Of a stretch of 64,000 nt of DNA, positions 55,626 to 64,000 are shown one piece after another (the first letter of the stretch is position 1; every line of letters begins with the position of its first letter). The notes under the pieces were generated by a model that worked only from the letters and a program-made list of their open reading frames with translations, made no database searches and had not been told where the DNA came from. Source of the DNA: Pseudomonas cichorii (lineage in GTDB: Bacteria; Pseudomonadota; Gammaproteobacteria; Pseudomonadales; Pseudomonadaceae); NCBI RefSeq assembly GCF_018343775.1, contig NZ_CP074349.1, forward strand, positions 5,632,001 to 5,696,000, read 5' to 3'. The position numbers were made by a program, and so were the translations under genes.

Positions 55626-56980
55626 AGTGCGGCCAGCGTCAGATCCAGGCACTTTCGCGCCTTCTCGATCAACTCATCGATTTGCGCAAGACTGATGACC
55701 AGCGGTGGCGCAATGATCATGGTATCGCCCACGGCCCGCATGATCAGGCCATTGTCGAAACAAAAGGTTCTGCAAATCATGCCAACGCCCTTGTCGGCAT
55801 AACGCTCACGAGTGGTCTTGTCTTTCACCAGCTCGATTGCACCCAGCAGACCAACACCCCGAACCTCTCCTACCAGGGGATGATCGTTCAACTCGCGCAG
55901 TCGCTTTTGCAAGTATGGTGCCGTTTCCGCTTTAACCCTTTCGACGATTTTCTCTTCGCGCAGGATACGGATGTTTTCCAGCGCAACAGCCGCCGCCACA
56001 GGATGCCCGGAATAGGTAAAACCATGGTTGAAGTCGCCGCCTTCATTAAGCACTGCGACGATTTCATCGCGTACGACGAGGCCGCCCATCGGCACATACC
56101 CCGAGGTCAGGCCCTTGGCGATGGTCATCATGTCCGGCTTGAGGCCGTAGAAATCGCTACCGAACCACTCACCTGTACGACCGAAGCCACAAATCACCTC
56201 ATCGGCCACGAACAGGATGTCGTACCTGGCCAGGATTTCCTTGATCTTCGGCCAGTAGCTATCCGGCGCGACGATCACACCGCCCGCGCCCTGAATCGGC
56301 TCGGCAATGAACGCCCCGACATTTTCCACGCCCAGCTCGAGAATCTTCTTCTCCAGTTGCTCGGCAGCCCAGATACCGAACTCGTCAGGCGTCATGTCGC
56401 CGCCTTCACCAAACCAGTACGGCTGGGGAATATGCACCACACCCGGGATCGGCAGATCGCCCTGCTCGTGCATGTAGGTCATGCCGCCCAGGCTGGCACC
56501 GGCAACGGTCGAGCCGTGATAGCCATTGACCCGGCTGATGATGGTTTTTTTATTGGGCTGGCCTTTGATTGCCCAGTAATGGCGGACCATGCGCAGCATA
56601 GTGTCGTTGCCTTCGGAGCCTGAGCCGGTAAAGAACACATGACTCATGCCCGCAGGCGTGATTTCGGAAAGGGCCCTGGCCAGCTCCAGCGCCGGAGGAT
56701 GGGCCGTCTGGAAGAACAGGTTGTAATAAGGCAGCTCGCGCATCTGTTTGCTGGCAGCTTCCACCAGCTCTTCACGTCCATAGCCGATGGCGACACACCA
56801 CAGGCCGGACATGCCGTCCAGAATCCTGTTGCCTTCGCTGTCCCACAGATAAACGCCTTCGGCGCGCGTGATGATGCGCGGGCCTTTATCTTTCAACTGT
56901 CTGTAGTCGCTGAATGGTGCCAGATGGTGCTCGCTGCTCAAGGCTTGCCATTCCAGGGTTTGAGGGTTCTTGGCACTCAT
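55622..56980 (-). CDS. spuC: polyamine:pyruvate aminotransferase
   Basis: SpuC transfers the amino group of putrescine or other diamines to pyruvate. This class-III PLP aminotransferase has 452 residues. PLP contacts are in FTGSGSEGNDTMLRMVRHYW, IISRVNGYHGSTVAGASLGG and LFVADEVICGFGRTGEWFGS, and the Schiff-base lysine is in MTIAKGLTSGYVPMGG. Agreement with SpuC of P. aeruginosa along the length is strong by eye. It lies 65 bases downstream of spuB in the same direction. Confidence 0.95.
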   Translation of the reverse strand: MSAKNPQTLEWQALSSEHHLAPFSDYRQLKDKGPRIITRAEGVYLWDSEGNRILDGMSGLWCVAIGYGREELVEAASKQMRELPYYNLFFQTAHPPALELARALSEITPAGMSHVFFTGSGSEGNDTMLRMVRHYWAIKGQPNKKTIISRVNGYHGSTVAGASLGGMTYMHEQGDLPIPGVVHIPQPYWFGEGGDMTPDEFGIWAAEQLEKKILELGVENVGAFIAEPIQGAGGVIVAPDSYWPKIKEILARYDILFVADEVICGFGRTGEWFGSDFYGLKPDMMTIAKGLTSGYVPMGGLVVRDEIVAVLNEGGDFNHGFTYSGHPVAAAVALENIRILREEKIVERVKAETAPYLQKRLRELNDHPLVGEVRGVGLLGAIELVKDKTTRERYADKGVGMICRTFCFDNGLIMRAVGDTMIIAPPLVISLAQIDELIEKARKCLDLTLAAL

Positions 56981-57045
56981 GCAGCGTTCCTATGTCCGGG
57001 TTCGATGACAAGACGCCACAGCAGGTTCTGCGGCGTCTGCAGGGC

Positions 57046-58404
57046 TTAAACAGCGAAGAGCAGAAACTCCCGCTCCCACGAACTGATCACGCGCTTGAAG
57101 TTCTCGTGCTCGGCACGCTTGACCGCCACGTAGCCGACGATGAACTTCTTGCCCAGGTACTTTTCGATGATCTTGCTGTTTTCCATCCGCTCCAGCGCAT
57201 CCTCGATGGTCAGCGGCAGACGAAGGTTGCGTCGCTCGTAACCGCGCCCGACCACCGGCGCACTCGGGTTCAGCCCTTCAACCATGCCGATGAAGCCGCA
57301 CAACAGGCTCGCAGCAATCGCCAGATAAGGGTTGGCATCGGCGCCCGGCAGACGGTTTTCCACGCGACGGTTCTGCGGCACGGCATCCGGCACACGCAAG
57401 CCCACCGTGCGGTTCTCTTCACCCCATTCGACGTTTACGGGGGCCGAGGTGTCCGGCAGGAAGCGGCGGAACGAGTTGACGTTGGGTGCAAACAGCGGCA
57501 ACAGCTCGGGGATAAGCTTCTGCAAACCACCGACGTGGTTCAGGAACAACTGGCTCATGGTCCCGTCGTCGTTGGAGAAGATGTTCTTGCCGGTCTTGAT
57601 GTCGATGATGCTCTGGTGCAAGTGCATCGCACTGCCTGGCTCGCCGGTCATGGGCTTGGCCATGAAGGTGGCGGCCACGTCATGCTTGAGCGCGGCTTCG
57701 CGCATGGTGCGCTTGAACACCAGGATCTGGTCGGCCAGGGACAAGGCATCGCCATGACGGAAGTTGATTTCCATCTGCGCCGTACCGTCTTCGTGGATCA
57801 GGGTGTCCAGATCCAGGTTCTGCAGCTCGCACCAGTCGTAGACATCTTCAAACAGGGGATCGAATTCGTTGGCGGCTTCGATGGAGAACGACTGACGCCC
57901 GGTTTCAGGACGCCCGGAGCGACCGACAGGCGGCTGCAATGGATAATCCGGGTCATCGCTGCGCTTGGTCAGGTAGAACTCCATCTCCGGCGCAACAATC
58001 GGTTGCCAGCCCTGATCGGCATAGAGCTTGAGGACTTTTTTCAGGACATTGCGCGGCGACAGCTCGATAGGGTTGCCCTGCTTGTCGTAGGTGTCATGAA
58101 TGACCTGCGCAGTGGGCTCGATGGCCCAGGGCACCAGATACACCGCGTTCTGGTCGGGGCGGCAGATCATGTCGATGTCTGCCGGGTCCAGCAGTTCGTA
58201 GTAGATGTCGTCTTCTACATAGTCGCCGGTCACCGTCTGCAGCAGCACGCTTTCAGGCAGACGCATGCCTTTTTCGGCAATGAACTTGTTGGTCGGCGAG
58301 ATCTTGCCGCGGGTGATCCCGGTGAGGTCGGACATCATGCATTCGACTTCGGTGATCTTGTGTTCTTTCAACCAATCGGTGAGCTGGTCGAGGTTGGTAC
58401 TCAT
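57046..58404 (-). CDS. spuB: gamma-glutamylpolyamine synthetase, glutamine-synthetase family
   Basis: This 452-residue enzyme has the glutamine synthetase fold: N-terminal beta-grasp, then the catalytic domain with EMEFYLTKRSDDPDYPLQPP, AQMEINFRHGDALSLADQ, TFMAKPMTGEPGSAMHLHQS and the late VENRLPGADANPYLAIAASL. In Pseudomonas, SpuB-type proteins ligate glutamate to putrescine or related amines; they are not the housekeeping GlnA. It is the first minus-strand gene of the spu transcript, and a perfect 16-base palindrome lies in its leader. SpuA, which normally lies upstream, is missing. Confidence 0.93.
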   Translation of the reverse strand: MSTNLDQLTDWLKEHKITEVECMMSDLTGITRGKISPTNKFIAEKGMRLPESVLLQTVTGDYVEDDIYYELLDPADIDMICRPDQNAVYLVPWAIEPTAQVIHDTYDKQGNPIELSPRNVLKKVLKLYADQGWQPIVAPEMEFYLTKRSDDPDYPLQPPVGRSGRPETGRQSFSIEAANEFDPLFEDVYDWCELQNLDLDTLIHEDGTAQMEINFRHGDALSLADQILVFKRTMREAALKHDVAATFMAKPMTGEPGSAMHLHQSIIDIKTGKNIFSNDDGTMSQLFLNHVGGLQKLIPELLPLFAPNVNSFRRFLPDTSAPVNVEWGEENRTVGLRVPDAVPQNRRVENRLPGADANPYLAIAASLLCGFIGMVEGLNPSAPVVGRGYERRNLRLPLTIEDALERMENSKIIEKYLGKKFIVGYVAVKRAEHENFKRVISSWEREFLLFAV

Positions 58405-59040
58405 AAATACCTCAGGGGTTGTCGTGTCCTGATCGCGATCAGGCGTTTTTCCGACGCATCGGCGTCACGTTGTACAACTCGTTTCGGCAGGCAAGAATAA
58501 GCGGTAAGGTGGCATCTGCCTGTTTGCAGGCATGAGCAGCATCTGTAACGCCGGTCATGCCGCTATAGTGATACTGTTCAATATGAAAAGTTGCTGTAGC
58601 GCAGAGCCGATGTCCAGTATGGCTGGAACTCATGGCACTGCTGTCGGGTCGCACACAGAGTCTTGCAGGATTCGACGGCAGGCTGTTGAAGACATTGATA
58701 GAGCGGGCATGATGACCGCTCTGTCCTGCACCGGGAATGGAGTCGATCAAGGGAAGGCAAGGCATTGAAACCCCGGTTTTATTGCTCTGTGGGCTGCAAT
58801 CGAGCTTAGCCTTGTTCATTTTTTTATACAACGCCCCGATAAAAATAGAATACGAGTCCTCCCGATCCAGGCTCAGCGCTGCTCGAAACAAGGAATACGC
58901 GCCCCAAATAGCGGCAAAAAAGGCTGTATGGCGCAGTTTTAGGGCAACAAATGGCTCTATTGACTTCATCATGGCTTTCGGATTGACTGAAACCCGTAAT
59001 GCTCGATGATTGATATTTTTAACAACAAAGGTGTTGCATC
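58405..59040. other. 636-base divergent intergenic region of the spu locus
   Basis: This is the longest non-coding gap in the GC-rich part of the window. In P. aeruginosa the spuA gene lies here; no glutamine amidotransferase motif can be found in any frame. The region contains the palindrome at 58428-58443, an inverted repeat TGCCTG/CAGGCA near 58518-58533, and a lower-GC stretch (about 58800-58900). A minus-strand open frame of 177 codons (58439-58972) lacks domain motifs and a ribosome-binding site. It must carry both divergent promoters; I cannot assign -35/-10 elements with confidence. Confidence 0.5.
58428..58443. promoter_or_regulatory. 16-base perfect palindrome in the spuB leader
   Basis: CCTGATCGCGATCAGG lies 24 bases upstream of the spuB start codon and is followed on the plus strand by CGTTTTT. 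It could be an operator or, read on the plus strand, a terminator for antisense transcription. Confidence 0.5.
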
Positions 59041-60417
59041 ATGTCGGTACCCCCGCGTGCCGTTCAGCTCAACGAAGCGAACGCGTTCCTTAAGGAACAT
59101 CCTGAGGTTCTGTACGTTGACCTTCTGATTGCAGATATGAATGGTGTGGTGCGTGGCAAACGCATAGAACGCACCAGCCTCCACAAGGTTTACGAGAAGG
59201 GCATCAACCTGCCTGCCTCTCTATTTGCCCTGGATATCAATGGCTCCACGGTGGAAAGCACCGGCCTGGGTCTGGATATCGGCGATGCCGACCGGATCTG
59301 TTATCCAATCCCCGATACCCTGTGCAACGAGCCCTGGCAGAAGCGCCCTACGGCACAACTGCTGATGACCATGCACGAACTCGAAGGCGAGCCCTTCTTC
59401 GCCGACCCGCGTGAAGTGCTGCGTCAGGTAGTGAGCAAGTTCGATGACATGGGCCTGACCATCTGCGCGGCATTCGAGCTGGAGTTCTACCTGATCGACC
59501 AGGAGAACGTGAACGGTCGCCCACAACCGCCACGCTCGCCGATCTCGGGCAAGCGCCCGCACTCGACACAGGTCTACCTGATCGACGATCTCGACGAATA
59601 TGTCGACTGCCTCCAGGACATTCTGGAAGGTGCGAAAGAGCAAGGCATCCCGGCCGACGCCATCGTCAAGGAAAGCGCCCCGGCCCAGTTCGAGGTGAAC
59701 CTGCACCACGTGGCCGATCCGATCAGGGCCTGCGATTACGCAGTTCTGCTCAAGCGTCTGATCAAGAACATCGCCTACGACCACGAAATGGACACGACCT
59801 TCATGGCCAAGCCCTATCCGGGTCAGGCAGGTAATGGTCTGCATGTCCACATCTCGATCCTGGATCGCGATGGCAAGAACATCTTCACCAGCGAGGATCC
59901 CGAGCAGAACGCCGCATTACGTCATGCGATCGGCGGTGTGCTCGAGACCCTGCCGGCCCAGATGGCGTTCCTTTGCCCGAACGTCAACTCGTACCGCCGG
60001 TTCGGTGCCCAGTTCTACGTGCCCAACTCTCCGACCTGGGGCCTGGACAACCGCACCGTTGCGTTGCGCGTGCCAACCGGTTCGGCCGATGCCGTGCGTA
60101 TCGAACACCGTGTTGCCGGTGCCGATGCCAACCCGTATCTGGTGATGGCTTCGGTGCTGGCAGGCGTGCATCACGGCCTGACCAACAAGGTCGAGCCGGG
60201 CGCTCCGGTGGAAGGCAACTCCTACGAGCAGCACGAGCAAAGCCTGCCGAACAACCTGCGAGACGCACTGCGCGAGCTGGACGACAGCGAAGTCATGGCC
60301 AAGTACATCGATCCGAAATACATCGATATATTCGTGGCCTGCAAAGAGAGCGAGCTGGAGGAGTTCGAGCACTCCATCTCCGATCTTGAGTACAACTGGT
60401 ACCTGCATACGGTCTGA
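59041..60417 (+). CDS. spuI: gamma-glutamylpolyamine synthetase paralogue, glutamine-synthetase family
   Basis: This 458-residue protein has the glutamine synthetase fold, with LLIADMNGVVRGKRIER near the N-terminus and the catalytic segments ELEFYLIDQENVNGRPQPP, AQFEVNLHHVADPIRACD, TFMAKPYPGQAGNGLHVHIS and EHRVAGADANPYLVMASVL. It is a paralogue of spuB in the opposite orientation, as for spuI in P. aeruginosa. It probably gamma-glutamylates a polyamine or monoamine. An AAAGGTG sequence precedes the ATG. A strong terminator follows. Confidence 0.92.
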   Translation: MSVPPRAVQLNEANAFLKEHPEVLYVDLLIADMNGVVRGKRIERTSLHKVYEKGINLPASLFALDINGSTVESTGLGLDIGDADRICYPIPDTLCNEPWQKRPTAQLLMTMHELEGEPFFADPREVLRQVVSKFDDMGLTICAAFELEFYLIDQENVNGRPQPPRSPISGKRPHSTQVYLIDDLDEYVDCLQDILEGAKEQGIPADAIVKESAPAQFEVNLHHVADPIRACDYAVLLKRLIKNIAYDHEMDTTFMAKPYPGQAGNGLHVHISILDRDGKNIFTSEDPEQNAALRHAIGGVLETLPAQMAFLCPNVNSYRRFGAQFYVPNSPTWGLDNRTVALRVPTGSADAVRIEHRVAGADANPYLVMASVLAGVHHGLTNKVEPGAPVEGNSYEQHEQSLPNNLRDALRELDDSEVMAKYIDPKYIDIFVACKESELEEFEHSISDLEYNWYLHTV

Positions 60418-60436
60418 TCCAGACCGCTGCACAAAG

Positions 60437-60475
60437 CGCCGCAAGCCTTAGGGTCATGCGGCGTTTTTGTTTTTC
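60437..60475 (+). terminator. terminator of spuI
   Basis: CGCCGCA and TGCGGCG form a perfect seven-base stem with a 13-base loop, followed by TTTTTGTTTTT. Confidence 0.85.
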
Positions 60476-60535
60476 TTCGCGAATAAATTCGCTCCAACAG
60501 GGGTTTTCACTGTTGGAGCGAATTTATTCGCGAAG
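60475..60535. repeat. REP pair between spuI and the TetR gene
   Basis: Two perfect 26-base inverted arms (60475-60500 and 60510-60535), each built on GCGAATAAATTCGCTCC, are separated by nine bases. It is the longest exact REP hairpin in the window and lies right after the spuI terminator. Confidence 0.85.
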
Positions 60536-60593
60536 ACCTTAAAAGAGACGCCACTGTACAATGCCGCAGCCCCGCCGCCCCCGAGAGCACCCC

Positions 60594-61232
60594 ATGACCC
60601 GCACCGTCGCCCTTCGCAAACCCCGAGCACGCAGCCAGGCACGAATCGATTCGATTCTCGATGCTGCACGCACCTTGCTCGCTACCGAAGGAGTGGCCAG
60701 CCTGTCGATCTACAGCGTGGCCGAGCGCGCGGAGATACCGCCCTCTTCTGTCTACCACTTCTTTGCCAGCGTCCCGGCATTGCTTGAGGCCCTGACCGCC
60801 GATATCCATGCAGCCTTCCGGGCATCGTTGCAGGCGCCTATCGATCATGACCAGCTCAAGGACTGGCGCGATCTGTCACGCCAGGTGGAATTGCGCATGC
60901 TCAACATCTATAACGCCGATGCCGCCGCACGCCAGTTGATCCTTGCCCAGCATGGCCTGACCGAAATCAATCAGGCCGACCGCCAGCACGACATCGAACT
61001 GGGTCACCTGATGCTTGAAGTGTTCAACCGCCATTTCCCGATACCGGCACTGCCGGACGATGTGGATGTATTCGCCCTGGCGATGGAACTGGGCGACCGT
61101 GTCTACGCCCGCTCGATACAACTGCACGACCAGATCACGCCACGCATGGCCGAAGAAGGCATGCGGGTGTTCGACACCTATCTGGGGCTGTACCTGCCGC
61201 CATTCCTGCCAAAAAGGCCTCAGCCTCTTTGA
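60594..61232 (+). CDS. TetR family transcriptional regulator
   Basis: The N-terminal helix-turn-helix is typical (RIDSILDAARTLLATEGVAS, SLSIYSVAERAEIPPSSVYH). A helical ligand or dimerisation domain follows. With ATG 60594 it has 212 residues; an ATG eleven codons earlier is possible, and ribosome-binding evidence is weak for both. It stands between the spu and ssu loci in the orientation of spuI. Its target and ligand are unknown; control of spuI or the divergent ssu genes is only suggested by position. Confidence 0.88.
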   Translation: MTRTVALRKPRARSQARIDSILDAARTLLATEGVASLSIYSVAERAEIPPSSVYHFFASVPALLEALTADIHAAFRASLQAPIDHDQLKDWRDLSRQVELRMLNIYNADAAARQLILAQHGLTEINQADRQHDIELGHLMLEVFNRHFPIPALPDDVDVFALAMELGDRVYARSIQLHDQITPRMAEEGMRVFDTYLGLYLPPFLPKRPQPL

Positions 61233-61240
61233 TCAGGACG

Positions 61241-61274
61241 TAAAAACCCCGGAGGGTCTGCACCGTCCGGGGTT
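61241..61274 (-). terminator. terminator of the ssu transcript
   Basis: AACCCCGGA (61245-61253) pairs with TCCGGGGTT (61266-61274), and inner GGT/ACC bases can pair too. On the minus strand the stem is followed by TTTTTA. It lies 16 bases after the stop of the small TOBE gene and may also serve the convergent TetR gene. Confidence 0.75.
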
Positions 61275-61289
61275 GGGTGTCACTGAAGA

Positions 61290-61505
61290 TCACAGCTTGG
61301 CGATCGACACCTCGGTGGACTTCACGAATGCAATCACTTCGCTGCCCACGGCCAGTTCCAGCTCTTTTACCGAGCGGGTGGTGATGACCGACGTCACGAT
61401 ACCGGAAGCGGTCTGCACGTCGATTTCGGACAGCACGTCACCCTGGACAATTTCCTTGATGGTGCCTTTGAACTGGTTGCGCACGTTAATCGCTTTGATA
61501 GTCAT
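61290..61505 (-). CDS. ssuF: small TOBE-domain molybdopterin-binding-like protein (SsuF type)
   Basis: This 71-residue protein consists of one TOBE/Mop domain: TIKAINVRNQFKGTIKEIVQ, then SEIDVQTASGIVTSVITTRS and VGSEVIAFVKSTEVSIAKL. Mop-type proteins bind oxyanions such as molybdate. In P. putida ssuF is the last gene of the ssu sulfonate operon and is needed for sulfonate and sulfate-ester use. Its position 28 bases downstream of ssuB fits. ATG 61505 is the natural start. Confidence 0.88.
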   Translation of the reverse strand: MTIKAINVRNQFKGTIKEIVQGDVLSEIDVQTASGIVTSVITTRSVKELELAVGSEVIAFVKSTEVSIAKL

Positions 61506-61533
61506 GGTATGCCTTCCTTTTGTGGGATCGGGG

Positions 61534-62346
61534 TTAATTGGCCCAACGCAATTGCGTGGGCAATGGTGAAGAGGGTTCGGGTTCAGGCGGCGCCCCGGGC
61601 AGGGACAGCACGCGGTTGAGCACTTCGGTTTCCAGCGCAGCCAGACGATGGGAGCCACGCGCCCGAGGACGCGGCAGGTCGACCACAAGGTCGAGCCCGA
61701 TGCTGCCTTCTTCGATCAGGATCACCCGATCGGCAATGGCCACGGCCTCACTGACATCGTGGGTCACCAGCAGGACCGTGAAACCATGCTTGCGCCACAG
61801 GTTTTCGATCAGTTGCTGCATTTCAATACGGGTCAAGGCATCCAGCGCGCCCAGCGGCTCATCGAGCAATAGCAGGCGCGGTTTGTGGATCAGCGCCCGC
61901 GCCAGGGCAACACGCTGCTTCTGGCCGCCAGACAAAGCCGCCGGCCATTCATTGGCACGCTCGGCCAGACCGACCGCTTCCAGCGCCTCAAGCGCCTGGG
62001 GACGCCAGTCACCGCTCAGGCCAAGGCCCACGTTGTCGATGATCTTCTTCCAGGGCAGCAGACGCGCTTCCTGGAACATCAGGCGAGTGTCTTCCCGAGC
62101 GTCGGCCAGGGAGGCGGAACCAGCCAGCAACTGACCCTCGGTAGGCTTGTCCAGACCGGCCAGCAGGCGCAACAGAGTGCTCTTGCCGCAACCACTGCGA
62201 CCTACCACGGCCACGAACTGACCGGCCGGAATGTGCAGATCGATGTCCTTGAGTACGACACGGGAACCGAAGGCTTTCTTCAGGTCCTGAATCGCCAGCG
62301 GAATACCACGCAGCAAATGCGGAGGTTGTTGTTTCAGACTCGTCAT
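61534..62346 (-). CDS. ssuB: aliphatic sulfonate ABC transporter, ATP-binding protein
   Basis: This 270-residue ATPase has Walker [17 protein letters not shown], signature [15 protein letters not shown], Walker [13 protein letters not shown] and switch histidine [14 protein letters not shown]. The C-terminal extension is Pro/Glu-rich ([13 protein letters not shown]). The start at ATG 62346 overlaps the ssuC stop in ATGA. It energises the SsuABC uptake of alkanesulfonates under sulfate limitation. Confidence 0.93.
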   Translation of the reverse strand: MTSLKQQPPHLLRGIPLAIQDLKKAFGSRVVLKDIDLHIPAGQFVAVVGRSGCGKSTLLRLLAGLDKPTEGQLLAGSASLADAREDTRLMFQEARLLPWKKIIDNVGLGLSGDWRPQALEALEAVGLAERANEWPAALSGGQKQRVALARALIHKPRLLLLDEPLGALDALTRIEMQQLIENLWRKHGFTVLLVTHDVSEAVAIADRVILIEEGSIGLDLVVDLPRPRARGSHRLAALETEVLNRVLSLPGAPPEPEPSSPLPTQLRWAN

Positions 62347-63140
62347 GCTGCACCGCCTTTGCTGACCTGATAGGCCGGATGCCAGCGCAGGCATACACGC
62401 TCCAGAGCTCGCGCCGCCAGATCGGCCAGCTTGCCAAGCACGGCATACAGCACGATGGCCAGAACCACGACGTCGGTTTGCAGGAATTCACGGGCGTTCA
62501 TGGCCAGATAGCCGATGCCGGAGCTGGCCGAGATGGTTTCGGCCACGATCAGGGTCAACCACATGAAGCCAAGGGCAAAGCGCACACCCACAAGGATCGA
62601 AGGCATGGCGCCCGGCAGAATCACATGACGGAACAGGCTGAAGCCTGACAGACCGTAGCTGCGGGACATTTCCACCAGCGCAGGGTCGATGTTACGAATA
62701 CCGTGATAGGTGTTCAGGTAGATCGGGAACAAGGTGCCCAGCGCGACCAGGAATACCTTCGCGGTCTCATCGATGCCGAACCACAGGATGACCAATGGAA
62801 TCAGCGCCAGGTGCGGCACGTTACGAATCATCTGCACCGAACTGTCCAGCAAGCGCTCACCCCATTTGGTGAGGCCGGTGATGAAACCCAGAATCAGCCC
62901 GATACCGCCGCCAATGGCGAAACCGATACCGGCACGCCAGCCGCTGATTGCCAGGTGGGTCCAGATTTCACCGCTGGCAATCAGATTGACGCCAGCCTCT
63001 ATCACCGCGCTTGGCGCAGGCAGAATGCGGGTGGACAGCCAGCCGGCGCTGACTGACAGTTGCCAGGCCGCCAGCAGCAAGACTGGAAGTGCCCAGGGCG
63101 CCAGTCTGTGAAGGGTTCGTTGCGAAGCACTAAGGCTCAT
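62343..63140 (-). CDS. ssuC: aliphatic sulfonate ABC transporter, permease
   Basis: This 265-residue inner-membrane protein has about six membrane segments. The EAA loop lies in the region [20 protein letters not shown], followed by [20 protein letters not shown], a segment characteristic of SsuC and TauC permeases. It ends in an ATGA overlap with ssuB. It starts 28 bases after the stop of ssuA; in the usual pseudomonad operon ssuD lies between these two. Confidence 0.94.
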   Translation of the reverse strand: MSLSASQRTLHRLAPWALPVLLLAAWQLSVSAGWLSTRILPAPSAVIEAGVNLIASGEIWTHLAISGWRAGIGFAIGGGIGLILGFITGLTKWGERLLDSSVQMIRNVPHLALIPLVILWFGIDETAKVFLVALGTLFPIYLNTYHGIRNIDPALVEMSRSYGLSGFSLFRHVILPGAMPSILVGVRFALGFMWLTLIVAETISASSGIGYLAMNAREFLQTDVVVLAIVLYAVLGKLADLAARALERVCLRWHPAYQVSKGGAA

Positions 63141-63168
63141 GGAGTTGTCTCCTCGAAAGGCCTGCCAA

Positions 63169-64000
63169 TCACTGTGCTTTCGCTACAGCAGCGGGAGGTG
63201 TCCAGATCACGTCGGCAATGCGCAGTGGCTTGGGAATCAGTTTGAGCTGATAGAAGGTGTCAGCGATTTTCTGCTGCGCATCGACCACCTGAGGCGTGAT
63301 GAACAGCGCCCCGTAGCCCTGGCGTTTCACCGAAGTCAGAGTGATGTCAGCCGGCAGGCCCAACAACGGCGCAACCTGTTTGGTCACTTCCTCAGGGTGA
63401 GCCTGAGACCACTCGCCCACAGCTCGAACTTCTTCGACAAGGGCCTGGATCACTTTCGGGTTCTTTTGCGCGTAAGGCTTGGTGGCCAGATAGAACTGAT
63501 GGTTATCAGCGATACCGGTACCGTTCCTCAGCGTACGTGCCTGCAATTGCTGTTCGGCTGCGGCCTGGTAAGGGTCCCAGATGACCCAGGCATCGACACT
63601 GCCACGCTCGAAAGCGGCACGCGCATCGGCAGGCGGCAGGAATACGGTCTGGATATCGGTGTATTTCAGGCCAGCGTCTTCCAGCGCACGCACCAGCAGG
63701 TAGTGAACGTTGGAACCCTTGTTAAGGGCGACTTTCTTGCCTTTGAGGTCTTTGACCGAAGTGATCGGTGAATCCTTGGGCACCAGAATCGCCTCGCTGG
63801 TAGGCGCTGGCGGCTCATAGGCAACGTAAAGCAGGTCCGCGCCGGCAGCCTGCGCGAAAACCGGAGGCGTCTCGCCGGTGACGCCGAAATCGATGGAGCC
63901 TACGTTCAGACCTTCCAGTAACTGCGGGCCGCCCGGAAATTCGGTCCACTGCACTTTCACGCCTTGCTCGGCCAGACGCTTCTCAAGGGAGCCTTTGGCC
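63169..64000 (-). CDS. ssuA: aliphatic sulfonate ABC transporter, substrate-binding protein (5' end outside window)
   Basis: Only the C-terminal 277 codons or so are inside the window; the frame is open to the last base. Typical SsuA segments are WTEFPGGPQLLEGLNVGSID, DFGVTGETPPVFAQAAGADL and the C-terminal RIADVIWTPPAAVAKAQ. The signal peptide and N-terminal strand lie beyond the window. It binds alkanesulfonates in the periplasm. It is followed directly by ssuC. Confidence 0.92.
   Translation of the reverse strand, partial: AKGSLEKRLAEQGVKVQWTEFPGGPQLLEGLNVGSIDFGVTGETPPVFAQAAGADLLYVAYEPPAPTSEAILVPKDSPITSVKDLKGKKVALNKGSNVHYLLVRALEDAGLKYTDIQTVFLPPADARAAFERGSVDAWVIWDPYQAAAEQQLQARTLRNGTGIADNHQFYLATKPYAQKNPKVIQALVEEVRAVGEWSQAHPEEVTKQVAPLLGLPADITLTSVKRQGYGALFITPQVVDAQQKIADTFYQLKLIPKPLRIADVIWTPPAAVAKAQ

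Noticed and set aside
58439..58972. 177-codon minus-strand open frame between spuB and spuI, where spuA would be expected
   Set aside because: No amidotransferase or other domain motif, no ribosome-binding site, and it contains the palindrome region; it is read as non-coding.

Overview
The window is a GC-rich chromosomal segment of a Pseudomonas, most likely of the P. syringae group or a close relative. This rests on the gene content (hut, spu/pot, cadA-cadR, ptsP-rppH, ssu, serA beside D-2-hydroxyglutarate dehydrogenase), on how the proteins read, and on the short REP elements built on a GCGAATNAATTCGC core. Species-level assignment is inference. I see no rRNA, tRNA, CRISPR array or insertion sequence.

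Layout. 1-3810: end of a DUF3999 membrane protein, fbp, a DUF924 gene, a small lipoprotein and a lipocalin. 3861-6714: hutF facing away from hutC-hutD, with a HutC-type operator between them. 6749-11143: nhaA, a DUF3455 protein, an ECF sigma factor with its RskA-like anti-sigma factor, and a CynX-type MFS transporter. 11150-14830: an AT-rich accessory stretch with an unrecognised two-gene module, one product of which carries a nuclease-like motif layout, a 600-base non-coding gap, and a HipBA toxin-antitoxin pair. 15047-26422: the main histidine-utilisation operon, hutU, a three-gene ABC transporter, a hutH paralogue without the MIO triad, hutH, hutT, hutI and hutG. It is preceded by a sigma-54 promoter whose predicted start lies inside a HutC operator.

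26486-29243 is a divergent cadmium/zinc efflux ATPase and its MerR-type regulator CadR. 29298-37882 is housekeeping: thyA, lgt, ptsP, rppH, a HAD phosphatase, ilvA and rpiA. 37937-49927 holds two SdiA-regulated-like paralogues, an FAH-family hydrolase, the divergent pair D-2-hydroxyglutarate dehydrogenase/serA, and several envelope or hydrolytic proteins ending with a penicillin acylase homologue. 50000-60417 is the polyamine locus: spuBCDEFGH on the minus strand, spuI divergent, and no spuA in the gap between them. 60594-64000 is a TetR regulator followed by ssuA(partial)-ssuC-ssuB and a small TOBE protein, without ssuD between ssuA and ssuC.

How the genes work together. The hut genes supply import (HutT and the ABC system) and the five-step route histidine, urocanate, imidazolone propionate, formimidoylglutamate, formylglutamate, glutamate (HutH, HutU, HutI, HutF, HutG). 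HutC is the urocanate-responsive repressor. The spu genes import putrescine and spermidine and feed them to transamination and gamma-glutamylation. SerA and the adjacent dehydrogenase can form a D-2-hydroxyglutarate cycle that drives serine synthesis.

The points most worth a second look are the HutH paralogue lacking the MIO-forming Ala-Ser-Gly, the AT-rich two-gene module beside HipBA that splits the hut regulon, the overlapping sigma-54 promoter and HutC operator, and the absence of spuA and ssuD from their usual places.
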